Source of the DNA: Deltaproteobacteria bacterium HGW-Deltaproteobacteria-14
Lineage (GTDB): Bacteria; Myxococcota_A; UBA9042; PHBI01
Length of the DNA: 53,882 nucleotides
Direction of reading: 5' to 3'
Assembly (NCBI GenBank): GCA_002841945.1
Contig: PHBI01000113.1
Coordinates: 1-53,882, forward strand
The position numbers and the translations under genes are program-made. A model generated the notes under the pieces. That model did no database searches. It had not been told where the DNA came from and worked only from the letters and a program-made list of their open reading frames with translations. This document shows positions 6,784 to 17,032 of the stretch, in pieces. Each line of letters begins with the position of its first letter. The stretch's first letter is position 1.

Positions 6784-8991
6784 ATGGCGGAAGAGGCGAA
6801 GCGCGCGACGACCGGCGACGATGACGCTGGACAGCAGGCTCCGCACGCGCGCGTGCTCGTCGTCGAGGAAGACCGCGTCGAGGGAGGGATGCTCGCGTTC
6901 CACCTGCGCCGCGAGGGGCTCGTCGTGATGCTCGCCGCCAGCGGTGACGAGGCGATCGACGCGCTCGCGTGGGCGCCCCCCGACGCCATCATGGTCGAGG
7001 CCCACGGGCGGGAGCTCGACGGCTTCGATGTGATCCGCGCCCTCGGCGACACCCCGATGCGCGTGTTCCTGCTCGCCGATGGCCCCCTCGACCTCGAGGA
7101 CGACCTCGAGGCGTTGCGGCTCGGGGTCATGGACGTGTTCACCAAACCGGTCGACCCGGCCCTGGTCGCGCGCCGCGTCGTAGGCCGCCCGACGCCGACC
7201 ACTCGAGGGTCGATCGCCGACCTGCCGGACTCGGGCATCTCTGGCGAGCTCGAGGTACACCCGGTAACTCACCTGCTGTCGCTGTGCCACCGCCACCGGA
7301 TGAACGCCCGGCTCCACGTCGAGCTCGACGGGGACTGGGGCGTGCTGCTCGTCCGTCACGGCGACGTCATCGACGCGGAGTCCCCCGGCGCGACCGGGCG
7401 GGAGGCGGCGTTCGCGGCCATCCGACGGGCGCGGGGCACCTTCGTGCTGTTCCCGCTGTCCCTCGACGCCGAGGAGCTGAGCCGCGACGACGTCGTCCGC
7501 GCCGACGCCGCGACCCTGTTCACCGAGGCCCTCGGCCGTCCGCCGACGCGGCAGGTCAAGGCGGTGCGACCGCAGGATCAGCACGTCATCGAGATCGAGC
7601 TGCACGCCCGCGAGTCGCCGCGCGGCCCGCTGAGCCGACCGGCTGTGCGCCGCCCCGACGCCGGCTCGAGTGACACGCTCGAGTACGAGGCGTCGCCGTC
7701 GGTCCCGACGGAGGCCGGGCCGAGCCCAGGCCCGGACACGCGCGCCCGGATCCAGCGGCAGATCGGCATCCCGGTCGATGAGCCCGCGAATCCGCGAACC
7801 GACAGCGTGAGCGCGCCCGCGCCGCCGCTGGCGACGCCGCCTCCGTCCGCCGCCGCGCCAACAGAGGTCGAGCCACAGGGCCAGGACCGCTCCGACAACG
7901 CCCCGCGCCGACGCGTGACGACCGGCGCACAGGTGCGGGAGAGGGCGAGCCAGATCCGCCGCCCCACTCGCCCGATGCCGATCTCGTCGCCGCCGATGGA
8001 GCCGGTGCGGCCCGCCGAGGTCCTCGCCGCGATCGCGGCCGATGAGGCGCGGCAGCCCTCGACGCGGCCCCCGGCGCCCCCCAGCGATCGACCGCTCCCC
8101 GAGACGGACCGAGCTCAGCGCGCCGCCACCGGTGCCGGCGGCGTCCCGGTCGACGCCGTCGAGCCCCTGGGCGCCTCCCAGGGATGGCAGGCGGTGGGCG
8201 CCGCCGCGTCGCTCCCGGACGTCCTCGAGACGGTGCCAGCCGGCTCCCCTCCGCCCGCGCTCCCCGCCTCGGCGCGGGTCGTGCGCCCGCCAACCCACCG
8301 CGCGGCGACCGAGCCGGACCTCGACGAGCCCACCGACATCAGCGACAAGCACCCGATCACCGACGCGCCGCGCGTGCGGCGACCGAGCACGGGGATGTTC
8401 CGCATCGGCGATGAGCGAGCGCCGCGCGAGAGCACCGACAAGGACGTGCTCGCGATGCCCCCTGCGGAGGAGGCGCCGCCCGCGCTGCGAGCGCCAGCCC
8501 GCAGGCTGCACTGGAGCGTCCTGGCGCTCGCCGCGGTGGTCGCGCTGCTGCTGGCCTTCGTGATCGCGCGGGTCGCGGGGCGCGACGAGCCGCTGGCGCC
8601 GACGCCAGCGCCGGTCGTGACGCCCCTCGACAGCGCCACCCAGGCGCGCATCCGCTTTGGCGAGGCGGCCTCGGCGCTCCGCCTCGGTGAAGCGCAGAAG
8701 GCGAAGCCGCTCTTCGAAGCGCTGGTCGGCGACGCCGAGCGCCCGGACGGGGCGTTGGCGGGGCTCGCCATGATGTACCTCGAGGAGGGAAAGTTCGACG
8801 ACGCGGAGCCCGTGCTCGAGGTGCTCAACCGCCAGAAGCAGGCGGATCCCCGGGTTCAGGCGTGGCTCGGCCTCGTCCAGGCGCGCCAGGGCCGCGTGGA
8901 CGACGCGCGCGCGAGCTTCCGCGCGGCCCGACAGAACGCCAGCGGCGCACTCGCGGAGCGCCTCGACGAGCTCCTCGCGACCTTCGAGTGA
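6784..8991 (+). CDS. Degenerate receiver domain + DUF4388 + membrane-anchored TPR protein
   Basis: 735 residues from the ATG at 6784, which has AGGAG 9 bases upstream; in-frame GTG at 6778 is too close to that site. Domains: CheY-like receiver (about 23-132), DUF4388/PatA-N-like domain (about 152-250, beginning GISGELEVHPVTHLL), a long Pro/Arg-rich linker (about 255-570), one membrane helix (about 578-600) and TPR-like repeats (about 620-735) outside the inner membrane. The usual phosphoacceptor Asp is Glu72 (VEAHGRELDGF), the conserved Thr is Leu97, and the conserved Lys is kept (K121). It is therefore probably not phosphorylated in the normal way. It precedes tsaD by 7 bp. Confidence 0.85.
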   Translation: MAEEAKRATTGDDDAGQQAPHARVLVVEEDRVEGGMLAFHLRREGLVVMLAASGDEAIDALAWAPPDAIMVEAHGRELDGFDVIRALGDTPMRVFLLADGPLDLEDDLEALRLGVMDVFTKPVDPALVARRVVGRPTPTTRGSIADLPDSGISGELEVHPVTHLLSLCHRHRMNARLHVELDGDWGVLLVRHGDVIDAESPGATGREAAFAAIRRARGTFVLFPLSLDAEELSRDDVVRADAATLFTEALGRPPTRQVKAVRPQDQHVIEIELHARESPRGPLSRPAVRRPDAGSSDTLEYEASPSVPTEAGPSPGPDTRARIQRQIGIPVDEPANPRTDSVSAPAPPLATPPPSAAAPTEVEPQGQDRSDNAPRRRVTTGAQVRERASQIRRPTRPMPISSPPMEPVRPAEVLAAIAADEARQPSTRPPAPPSDRPLPETDRAQRAATGAGGVPVDAVEPLGASQGWQAVGAAASLPDVLETVPAGSPPPALPASARVVRPPTHRAATEPDLDEPTDISDKHPITDAPRVRRPSTGMFRIGDERAPRESTDKDVLAMPPAEEAPPALRAPARRLHWSVLALAAVVALLLAFVIARVAGRDEPLAPTPAPVVTPLDSATQARIRFGEAASALRLGEAQKAKPLFEALVGDAERPDGALAGLAMMYLEEGKFDDAEPVLEVLNRQKQADPRVQAWLGLVQARQGRVDDARASFRAARQNASGALAERLDELLATFE

Positions 8992-8998
8992 CCGCCCC

Positions 8999-10048
8999 GT
9001 GCCGCTGATCCTGGGCATCGAGTCGTCCTGCGACGAGACCGCCGCCGCCGTCGTCACCGGCGACGGAGAGGTCCGCTCGAACGTCGTCCACAGCCAGATC
9101 CCCGTGCATGCGCGCTACGGCGGCGTGGTGCCGGAGCTCGCGTCGCGCAACCACATGCTCGCCATCCGCCCGGTCGTGGAGCAGGCGCTGAGCGACGCTG
9201 ACGTGACCCTCGACGACCTCGACGCGGTCTCCGTCACCGCCGGCCCCGGCCTCGCCGGTAGCCTCCTCGTGGGCCTCCAGGCGGCGAAGGCCATCGCGTG
9301 GGCGCGCGGACTCCCGATCGTCCCGATCAACCACATCGCCGCCCACGTGCATGCGCCGTTCTTGCGCGACGCCGCCGGCGCGGGCCCCGGGGCGCTCCGC
9401 TTCCCCTACGTGGCCCTCGCCGTCAGCGGGGGGCACACGAGCCTGTACCGGGTCGACGCGCCGGGCGAGATGACGGTGCTCGGCCAGACCCTCGACGACG
9501 CGGCCGGCGAGGCCTTCGACAAGGTCGCCAAGATGATGGGCCTGCCCTACCCCGGCGGGGTCTACATCGACCGCCTCGCCCAGCGGGGCCGCGCCGACGC
9601 GATCGACCTCCCGCGCCCGATGCTCCACCGCGGCCTGGACTTCTCGTTCTCGGGGCTCAAGACCGCGGTGCGCCACGCCCTCGACGGGCTCGCGCTGACG
9701 GCGCCCCTCGAGGTCGACGACCCGCGGATCGCCGACGTCGCCGCGAGCGCGCAGGCCGCCATCGTCGATGTCCTCGTGTCCAAGTCCCTCGACGCCTGCG
9801 CGTCGGTCGGGCTCGATCGGCTCGTGGTGGCCGGCGGCGTGGCCAGCAACTCCGGGCTGCGAGCACGCCTCGCGGTCGCCGCGCGCGAGCGCGGGATCAC
9901 CGCCACCATCACCCCGGCGCGCTACTGCACGGACAACGCGGCGATGGTCGCCGGCCTCGGCGCTGCGCTCCTCTCCCGCGGTCACGGCCTGACCGGCGCC
10001 GAGCTGCTCACCCTCGACATCCACACGACCCGGAGACCCGCCCGATGA
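8999..10048 (+). CDS. tsaD: tRNA N6-adenosine threonylcarbamoyltransferase TsaD
   Basis: 349 residues, typical length. It carries the N-terminal ASKHA signature LGIESSCDETAAAVV, the metal-binding pair His112 and His116 (NHIAAH), and the C-terminal CTDNAAMVAGLG segment. TsaD transfers threonylcarbamoyl to A37 of ANN-reading tRNAs, working with TsaB, TsaC and TsaE, none of which is in the window. The start is GTG. Its stop overlaps the rsmA start by 4 bp (ATGA), showing translational coupling. Confidence 0.97.
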   Translation: MPLILGIESSCDETAAAVVTGDGEVRSNVVHSQIPVHARYGGVVPELASRNHMLAIRPVVEQALSDADVTLDDLDAVSVTAGPGLAGSLLVGLQAAKAIAWARGLPIVPINHIAAHVHAPFLRDAAGAGPGALRFPYVALAVSGGHTSLYRVDAPGEMTVLGQTLDDAAGEAFDKVAKMMGLPYPGGVYIDRLAQRGRADAIDLPRPMLHRGLDFSFSGLKTAVRHALDGLALTAPLEVDDPRIADVAASAQAAIVDVLVSKSLDACASVGLDRLVVAGGVASNSGLRARLAVAARERGITATITPARYCTDNAAMVAGLGAALLSRGHGLTGAELLTLDIHTTRRPAR

Positions 10049-10830
10049 AGGCGAACAAGCGCCTCGGCCAGCACTTCCTGCGCGATCCTGAGGTGCTCGC
10101 CGACATCGCCGCCATCGCGGACGTCGGCCGCTCCGCGGGCGCCCTGGAGATCGGTCCCGGTGAAGGCGCCCTGACCGCCTTCCTCATCCGGTCGGGCCGC
10201 CCGGTGGTCGCCCTCGAGAAGGACGCGCGGGCGGTCGCCGAGCTCGCCCAGCGCTTCGGGGACCGCGTCCGCATCGTGGAGGGAGACGCCCTCACCGCGG
10301 ACCTGCGCGCGCTGCTGCCGCCGGCCGCAGCGGGCGTGCTGCCGGTGGTGGTCGGAAACCTGCCTTACAACGTCGGCGGCGCCATCTACCAGCGACTCCT
10401 GACCCTGCGCGGCGAGGTGGCGCGGCTCGTCCTGATGTTGCAGCGCGAGGTGGCCCTGCGGCTCGTGGCGACGCCGGGCAACCGCGCCTACGGGATCCCG
10501 TCGGTCGTCACCTCGCTGCTCGCGCGCGCGTGGCTCGTTCGCGACGTGCCACCACACGCCTTCGCGCCAGCCCCGAAGGTCGAGTCGGCCGTCGTGCTGG
10601 TCGAGCTCCACGCCGAACCGCCGCTAGCGCTCGCCGAGCTCGACGCCTTCGATCGCTTCCTGACGCGGATGTTCCACAACCGCCGCAAGACCCTCGGCAA
10701 CTCTCTCGAGGGCAAAGGCGTGGACCTCGAGGCCGCCGGGATATCGCCGACCGGGCGGATCGAGGAGCTCCCCCCCGAGACACTGCTCCAGCTCTTTCGC
10801 GCGGCCGAGGCGGCGGGACAGCCCCTGTAG
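10045..10830 (+). CDS. rsmA: 16S rRNA dimethyladenosine transferase RsmA (KsgA)
   Basis: 261 residues. It has the SAM-binding motif LEIGPGEGALT (about 35-45) and the catalytic NLPY motif (residues 105-108), followed by the C-terminal helical domain with FHNRRKTL. The enzyme dimethylates two adjacent adenosines near the 3' end of 16S rRNA in late small-subunit assembly. The N-terminus KANKRLGQHFLRD is the standard substrate-binding start. It overlaps tsaD by 4 bp. Pairing of two RNA-modification genes is common in other genomes. Confidence 0.97.
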   Translation: MKANKRLGQHFLRDPEVLADIAAIADVGRSAGALEIGPGEGALTAFLIRSGRPVVALEKDARAVAELAQRFGDRVRIVEGDALTADLRALLPPAAAGVLPVVVGNLPYNVGGAIYQRLLTLRGEVARLVLMLQREVALRLVATPGNRAYGIPSVVTSLLARAWLVRDVPPHAFAPAPKVESAVVLVELHAEPPLALAELDAFDRFLTRMFHNRRKTLGNSLEGKGVDLEAAGISPTGRIEELPPETLLQLFRAAEAAGQPL

Positions 10831-10843
10831 GGCGCCGGACGAC

Positions 10844-10861
10844 GCGGCGCTCCCGCGCCGC
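10844..10861. terminator. Hairpin between convergent genes
   Basis: Perfect 7-bp stem GCGGCGC-TCCC-GCGCCGC. It fills the 36-bp gap between the rsmA stop and the convergent Cys-rich lipoprotein stop. It has no U tract, so its role as terminator is an inference from position. Confidence 0.35.
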
Positions 10862-10866
10862 AGCGC

Positions 10867-11199
10867 TCATGGCGCCGGGGTGACCCCGTCCGTGTCGTTA
10901 CAGAACGGGTAAAGCCCGAAATCATCGACGCAGCGGTAGCCGTCGCGACAGTCAGAGTCTTTGCTGCACTGCAGCATGCAGTAGCTCGTGTCCTCGGTGA
11001 AGCGCACGCACACGCCGAACTCGGGGCAGCCACGCTCGACGCAGCTCCGGGAGGTGCAGTAGCCGTCCGGCAGCGACAGCTCGCAGTACATGGCGTTGCC
11101 GCAATCGGTCTGGGTCGTGCACGAGTCGCCCACCATCGCGGAGCATCCGGCCGAGGTGATGGCGAGGCAGAACAGGGCGACGGCGAGGGCGGGCTTCAT
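10867..11199 (-). CDS. Small Cys-rich lipoprotein
   Basis: 110 residues. A lipoprotein signal peptide ends at the lipobox SAGC (Cys19). The mature part holds about a dozen Cys in CX-type spacings (DSCTTQTDCG, YCTSRSC, CSKDSDCRDGYRC), the pattern of small disulphide-bonded domains common in myxobacterial lipoproteins. It is presumably attached to the outer membrane facing the periplasm or cell surface. No specific function can be read. It stands alone between convergent rsmA and the two downstream-facing membrane genes. Confidence 0.75.
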   Translation of the reverse strand: MKPALAVALFCLAITSAGCSAMVGDSCTTQTDCGNAMYCELSLPDGYCTSRSCVERGCPEFGVCVRFTEDTSYCMLQCSKDSDCRDGYRCVDDFGLYPFCNDTDGVTPAP

Positions 11200-11278
11200 G
11201 ACGGCACGGCTACCACAAACCGACCGCTCGGGGGAACAGCTGATGGTGCGGTGGGGCAGGCGGTCGCCGCGATGCCGC

Positions 11279-11479
11279 TCAGGGGACGCCCCGTTGGCGG
11301 CCGATCACCGAGAGGCGCGCGAGCTCGACGCCCGCCCGGACCAAGGACAGGCCGGCGATCACGTGGAGGATCCCGGCGAGGTAGTCCTTCTTCGCGAACA
11401 GGTCGCCGGACACCGCGAAGAACCAGATGCAGGCCGCGAAGAGCGCGGTGGCGAGGACGAGCAGGGCGACGTTCTTCAT
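11279..11479 (-). CDS. Small two-helix membrane protein
   Basis: 66 residues with two hydrophobic helices (about 4-24 and 35-55). The start ATG overlaps the stop of the upstream membrane-protein gene by 4 bp (ATGA), which supports it being real and translationally coupled. No family is recognised. Confidence 0.6.
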   Translation of the reverse strand: MKNVALLVLATALFAACIWFFAVSGDLFAKKDYLAGILHVIAGLSLVRAGVELARLSVIGRQRGVP

Positions 11480-12204
11480 CGGAGGTCCACCAGGTACCAG
11501 GCGAGGACGAGGAGCACCGCGGCGGTGGCGAGGGAGATCGCGAGGAGCAGGCTCGTGCGGGTCGGGCGGCGCTGTAGGACGAGCGCGGCGCGGTAGCGGC
11601 GCCGCGCCTGCGGCTCGAGCGCGACGTCAGCGAGCTTGACGCCGACGGCGCGGACGCCGGCATACCAGGCGGCGAGCGCGCCGACGAGCAGAGTGACGTT
11701 CGCGGCGAGGGGCTCGACGCCGCGCGCCACGAACGCCGCCTGATAGAACGCGACGGTGATCGCCACCACGAGCACCAGCGCCGTCGCCGACAGGGGGTGG
11801 ACGCGCCGGCGCACCGGGAACGCGGGCGCGGGCCCGGCGACCGAGCCCGGGGTAGCCCGGCGCGGCGGCCACAGGTAGACGAGGAACCACGCGGCGCCGG
11901 CCGAGGCGACCGCGAGGAGGGCCCATAGGCCGCCGCTCCCCTCGTGGACGGCGTGATCGGTGAGGCTCCGCGCCAGGACGAGGGCCGGTAGATGCGAGAC
12001 CGGCCAGGCCCACAGGGTCACCCACGGGCGCGTGCCGCGCGCCGCGAACGGCAGGACCAACAGCGGCAGCGCGATCGCGGCCCAACCGAGTCCGCCGATG
12101 GACAGCCCGAGCCAGCGCGTGCCCCACGAGGCCGGCAGTACCAGCAGGAGTCCGGTGAACAACGCGCCGATGGCCGCCATGAGGGTCGCTCGCACGAGAT
12201 CCAT
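11476..12204 (-). CDS. Multi-pass membrane protein of unknown function
   Basis: 242 residues from the ATG at 12204. About six hydrophobic helices are visible, starting with TLMAAIGALFTGLLLVLPAS and ending with LLLAISLATAAVLLVLAWYL. An Arg-rich cytoplasmic loop (QARRRYRAALVLQRRPTR) precedes the last helix. In-frame sequence runs up to 12429, but that extension is hydrophilic and overlaps the divergent E1 gene, so the later ATG is used. It forms a two-gene operon with the 66-residue protein. Confidence 0.65.
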   Translation of the reverse strand: MDLVRATLMAAIGALFTGLLLVLPASWGTRWLGLSIGGLGWAAIALPLLVLPFAARGTRPWVTLWAWPVSHLPALVLARSLTDHAVHEGSGGLWALLAVASAGAAWFLVYLWPPRRATPGSVAGPAPAFPVRRRVHPLSATALVLVVAITVAFYQAAFVARGVEPLAANVTLLVGALAAWYAGVRAVGVKLADVALEPQARRRYRAALVLQRRPTRTSLLLAISLATAAVLLVLAWYLVDLR

Positions 12205-12427
12205 GTTAGGCCGCGCCGCGGAACAAGTCGACCGCGCGCGGGGCCTCCGGGCGGCCTCCCCGTTGGCGCGATGACGCGGCGCGTCTTTATCCTGGCGGTG
12301 GTGTGTGGTAGGGACTCGTCCGTCGAGGCGCCAGGGCGGGCGCGCTGCGTGCCCCTTCAGCCAATGGCGCTCGCGGGCCCAGGCGTCGGCCAGCGGGCCA
12401 CGCTTGGTGGTGTAGCACAGGGGTGCC

Positions 12428-14641
<2,214 letters not shown>

Positions 14642-14644
14642 GGG

Positions 14645-14713
14645 TTTGCCGCACCGCAAAAGCACAAGGCCCCGCCAAGAATATTGGCGGGGCCTTTGTC
14701 ATGCTGCGCTGCA
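14645..14713. terminator. Composite bidirectional terminator, locus A
   Basis: A perfect 13-bp stem AAGGCCCCGCCAA (14666-14678), loop GAATA, TTGGCGGGGCCTT (14684-14696), followed by T residues and preceded by A residues, lies between convergent genes. It is flanked by TTTGCCGCACCGCA (14645-14658) and CATGCTGCGCTGCA (14700-14713), a motif that also flanks the terminator at 46.7 kb. Confidence 0.8.
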
Positions 14714-14721
14714 GTGCGGTC

Positions 14722-16962
14722 CTACAGCTTCTGGAGCACGGCCTCGGCGCGCTTCTGAACCGTCTTGTCGGACTCGCCCAGGATGAACTCCTGCAGCGGG
14801 CGCGTGGCCTTGTTCGAGCCGAGCTTCTCGAGGGCGTCGAGCGCCGCGAGCTTCACGTCGACGTCGCGGTCGAAGAGGCCGCGCACCACCTGCTCGAAGG
14901 TGTCGGGCTCGGTCATCTGGCTCAGGGTCTTCAGCGCGAAGAGCTTGAGATCCTTGCTCGCGCGCTCGTCGCTGACCGCGGCGCCGATCGCGCGGGTCGC
15001 GCGGGGATCGCGCAGGTAGCCCCCCAGCCCCTCGATGGCCAGGCGCCGGACCTCCTCGTCCTGCTCGAGCATGGCCTTGTCGTAGATGTCGAAGAGCTTG
15101 GGATCCCCCGGCGTCGCCAGCGTGACCAGCGTCTTCATGGCGGCCCGCTTGACCTCGATCTTTCGGTTCCCGACGAGCCACTTCACCTTCTCGAGGGCGC
15201 TGACGATCTTGCGCTCCCGAACCCCGTCGATGGCCGAGACCTTCACGTCCTCCTCGCGGTCATCGAGGTACGCGACCAGGATCGCCTCACCCTCCGGCCG
15301 GCTCGAGTGCCCCATCGCGTAGGCGACCTGCGCCCGCACCGCGGGGTCCGTGTCGTCTTTGAGCGTCGCCAGCTTCTTGGCGATCTCGTCGTCCGGGATG
15401 CGCGCGAGGGCGTAGGCCGCCGCCTGCCGCACCGGGGCCTCGCGCGAGGCGAGCGCGTCGAGGAGCACGTCGTTCGCGCGCTTGTTCGGCTTGTCCTGAC
15501 TGAAGGCCGCGAGGGACTTGATCGCCAGCTCGCGGACGGTCGGGTCGGTCGACTTCGAGATCTGGATGACCTGGTCGAGGGGCTGCACGCCGATGATCGC
15601 CGTGGCCTGCTGCGTGAACAGCGCGCGCTCGTCCGCCGCCGCCGCGTTGCGGACGGCCGCGGCCAGGGGCTCGAGCCCGGCCGTGTCCTTGAGGGCCCCG
15701 AGCGCGCGCGCCGCCGCGGCGCGGACCTCCGGCTCGGCGCGCCCGAGCGCCTTTCCGAGCGCGACCGTCGTCCCGGCCACGCGCTCCTTCGCGACGAGCT
15801 CGGCGCCGTAGATCGCGCTCGCCGCGGCGCCCTCGGTCACGAGCCAGTTGATCCCGGCGGCGCGCTCGGTGCCGGTCGCCCCGTCCGCGAGGGTGCGCGC
15901 CGCCTGCTCACGGATCGCCGTCGCCACCTTGGCGTCACCGAGCCACGCGGCCATCAGCCCGTACTGCTTCAGCGTCGTGATGGCGCTCACGGCGGCCTCG
16001 CGCACGACGGCGTTGGGGTGCTTCACCAGGCCGGCGATGGCCGACGCGAAGCCCGTGTCGCCGGTCTTGACGAGCCCCTTGACCGCCTCGACCACGACGG
16101 CGCCGTCGGGGCTCGAGAGCTTGTCGAGCAGCAGGTACTTCTCATACTCGTTGCGGCCGAGGCCGACGAGCATGCGCACCGCCGCGAGCTTGACGTCGGC
16201 GACCTGGTCCTTCTCGACGACCCCCTCGAGGGCCTTCATCACCGGCGCCGTCGACTTGCCCTTGAGGAGCCCGAGGGCCGCGAGGCGCACCTGGGGCTCG
16301 GGATCGTCGAGGCGCCCGATGACCACCGCGTCCTGGTCCTTGAGGCGGAGCGCCGCCATGTTCTCGAGGATTCGGAGCCGGGTCGCCGGGCCCGCGCTGC
16401 TGAGCAGGTCTCGCGCCGCCTGCTGGATGTTCTTGTCCGACGCCGCCAGCCGCTCGTAGAAGGCCACCGCGGGGATGAGCTCGTCGCCCGCCTTCACGAA
16501 GCCCGTCGCCACCCGCCCGGGGGGGAGCGCCGCGCCGATCGGGAGGACCGGGACCAGCGCCCCGCGGGTGAAGGTGCCGGCCATCACCGGCCGCCCGGCG
16601 TACGAGATCTCCCGCACGCCCGCCTGCAGGAGCGTGTAGTAGACCGCGCCCAGGGCACGGTCGGCGACGTTCGGATCGTCGGCCCGCTCCGCGTCGATCT
16701 GCACGGTCGCGACGCGCCCCTGGGCGTTCACGCTGATCGCGGCGGCGTCCGGGAGCTGTGTCTTGAGCTCCTTGAGCGCCGCGTCGACGAGCCCCGCGCC
16801 GGTGAGCCGAACGGTGACGTCCACGTTCACGAGGACGTAGGTCTCGACGCTCTCCCCACCCCCGAGCTCGATCGCGTGCGGCACGAAGTACTGAAACGAC
16901 GCCGCGGACGCGCCCGTGGTGAACAGGAGGAAGGCGAGTAGCGACAGGACGGCTCGGACCAC
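14722..16962 (-). CDS. Secreted HEAT-repeat protein
   Basis: 746 residues from the GTG at 16962, which has GAGG 5 bases upstream and starts directly at the signal peptide (VRAVLSLLAFLLF, cleavage after ASA). A further in-frame GTG exists at 17022. After a short N-terminal domain (about 1-150), the protein is built almost wholly of HEAT-like helical repeats (for example PQVRLAALGLLKG, AVVREAAVSAI, EVRRLAIEGLGGYL). Such solenoids act as scaffolds; the partner is unknown. It is the last gene of the recA-alaS minus-strand run and ends at the composite terminator. Confidence 0.8.
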   Translation of the reverse strand: MVRAVLSLLAFLLFTTGASAASFQYFVPHAIELGGGESVETYVLVNVDVTVRLTGAGLVDAALKELKTQLPDAAAISVNAQGRVATVQIDAERADDPNVADRALGAVYYTLLQAGVREISYAGRPVMAGTFTRGALVPVLPIGAALPPGRVATGFVKAGDELIPAVAFYERLAASDKNIQQAARDLLSSAGPATRLRILENMAALRLKDQDAVVIGRLDDPEPQVRLAALGLLKGKSTAPVMKALEGVVEKDQVADVKLAAVRMLVGLGRNEYEKYLLLDKLSSPDGAVVVEAVKGLVKTGDTGFASAIAGLVKHPNAVVREAAVSAITTLKQYGLMAAWLGDAKVATAIREQAARTLADGATGTERAAGINWLVTEGAAASAIYGAELVAKERVAGTTVALGKALGRAEPEVRAAAARALGALKDTAGLEPLAAAVRNAAAADERALFTQQATAIIGVQPLDQVIQISKSTDPTVRELAIKSLAAFSQDKPNKRANDVLLDALASREAPVRQAAAYALARIPDDEIAKKLATLKDDTDPAVRAQVAYAMGHSSRPEGEAILVAYLDDREEDVKVSAIDGVRERKIVSALEKVKWLVGNRKIEVKRAAMKTLVTLATPGDPKLFDIYDKAMLEQDEEVRRLAIEGLGGYLRDPRATRAIGAAVSDERASKDLKLFALKTLSQMTEPDTFEQVVRGLFDRDVDVKLAALDALEKLGSNKATRPLQEFILGESDKTVQKRAEAVLQKL

Positions 16963-17015
16963 AGTGACCTCGGCCCAATGGGCGGACGTGGATGGGCGGG
17001 TTGTTTTTTTCTGGA

Positions 17016-17032
17016 TTGACACGGTGTGTCAA
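17016..17032. promoter_or_regulatory. Perfect 7-bp inverted repeat upstream of the HEAT gene
   Basis: TTGACACGGTGTGTCAA: arms TTGACAC/GTGTCAA with a 3-base centre. It presents a TTGACA on both strands. It lies 54 bp before the preferred HEAT-protein start and just past the alaS 3' end. It may be a -35/operator; no convincing -10 is seen at the right distance. Confidence 0.35.
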
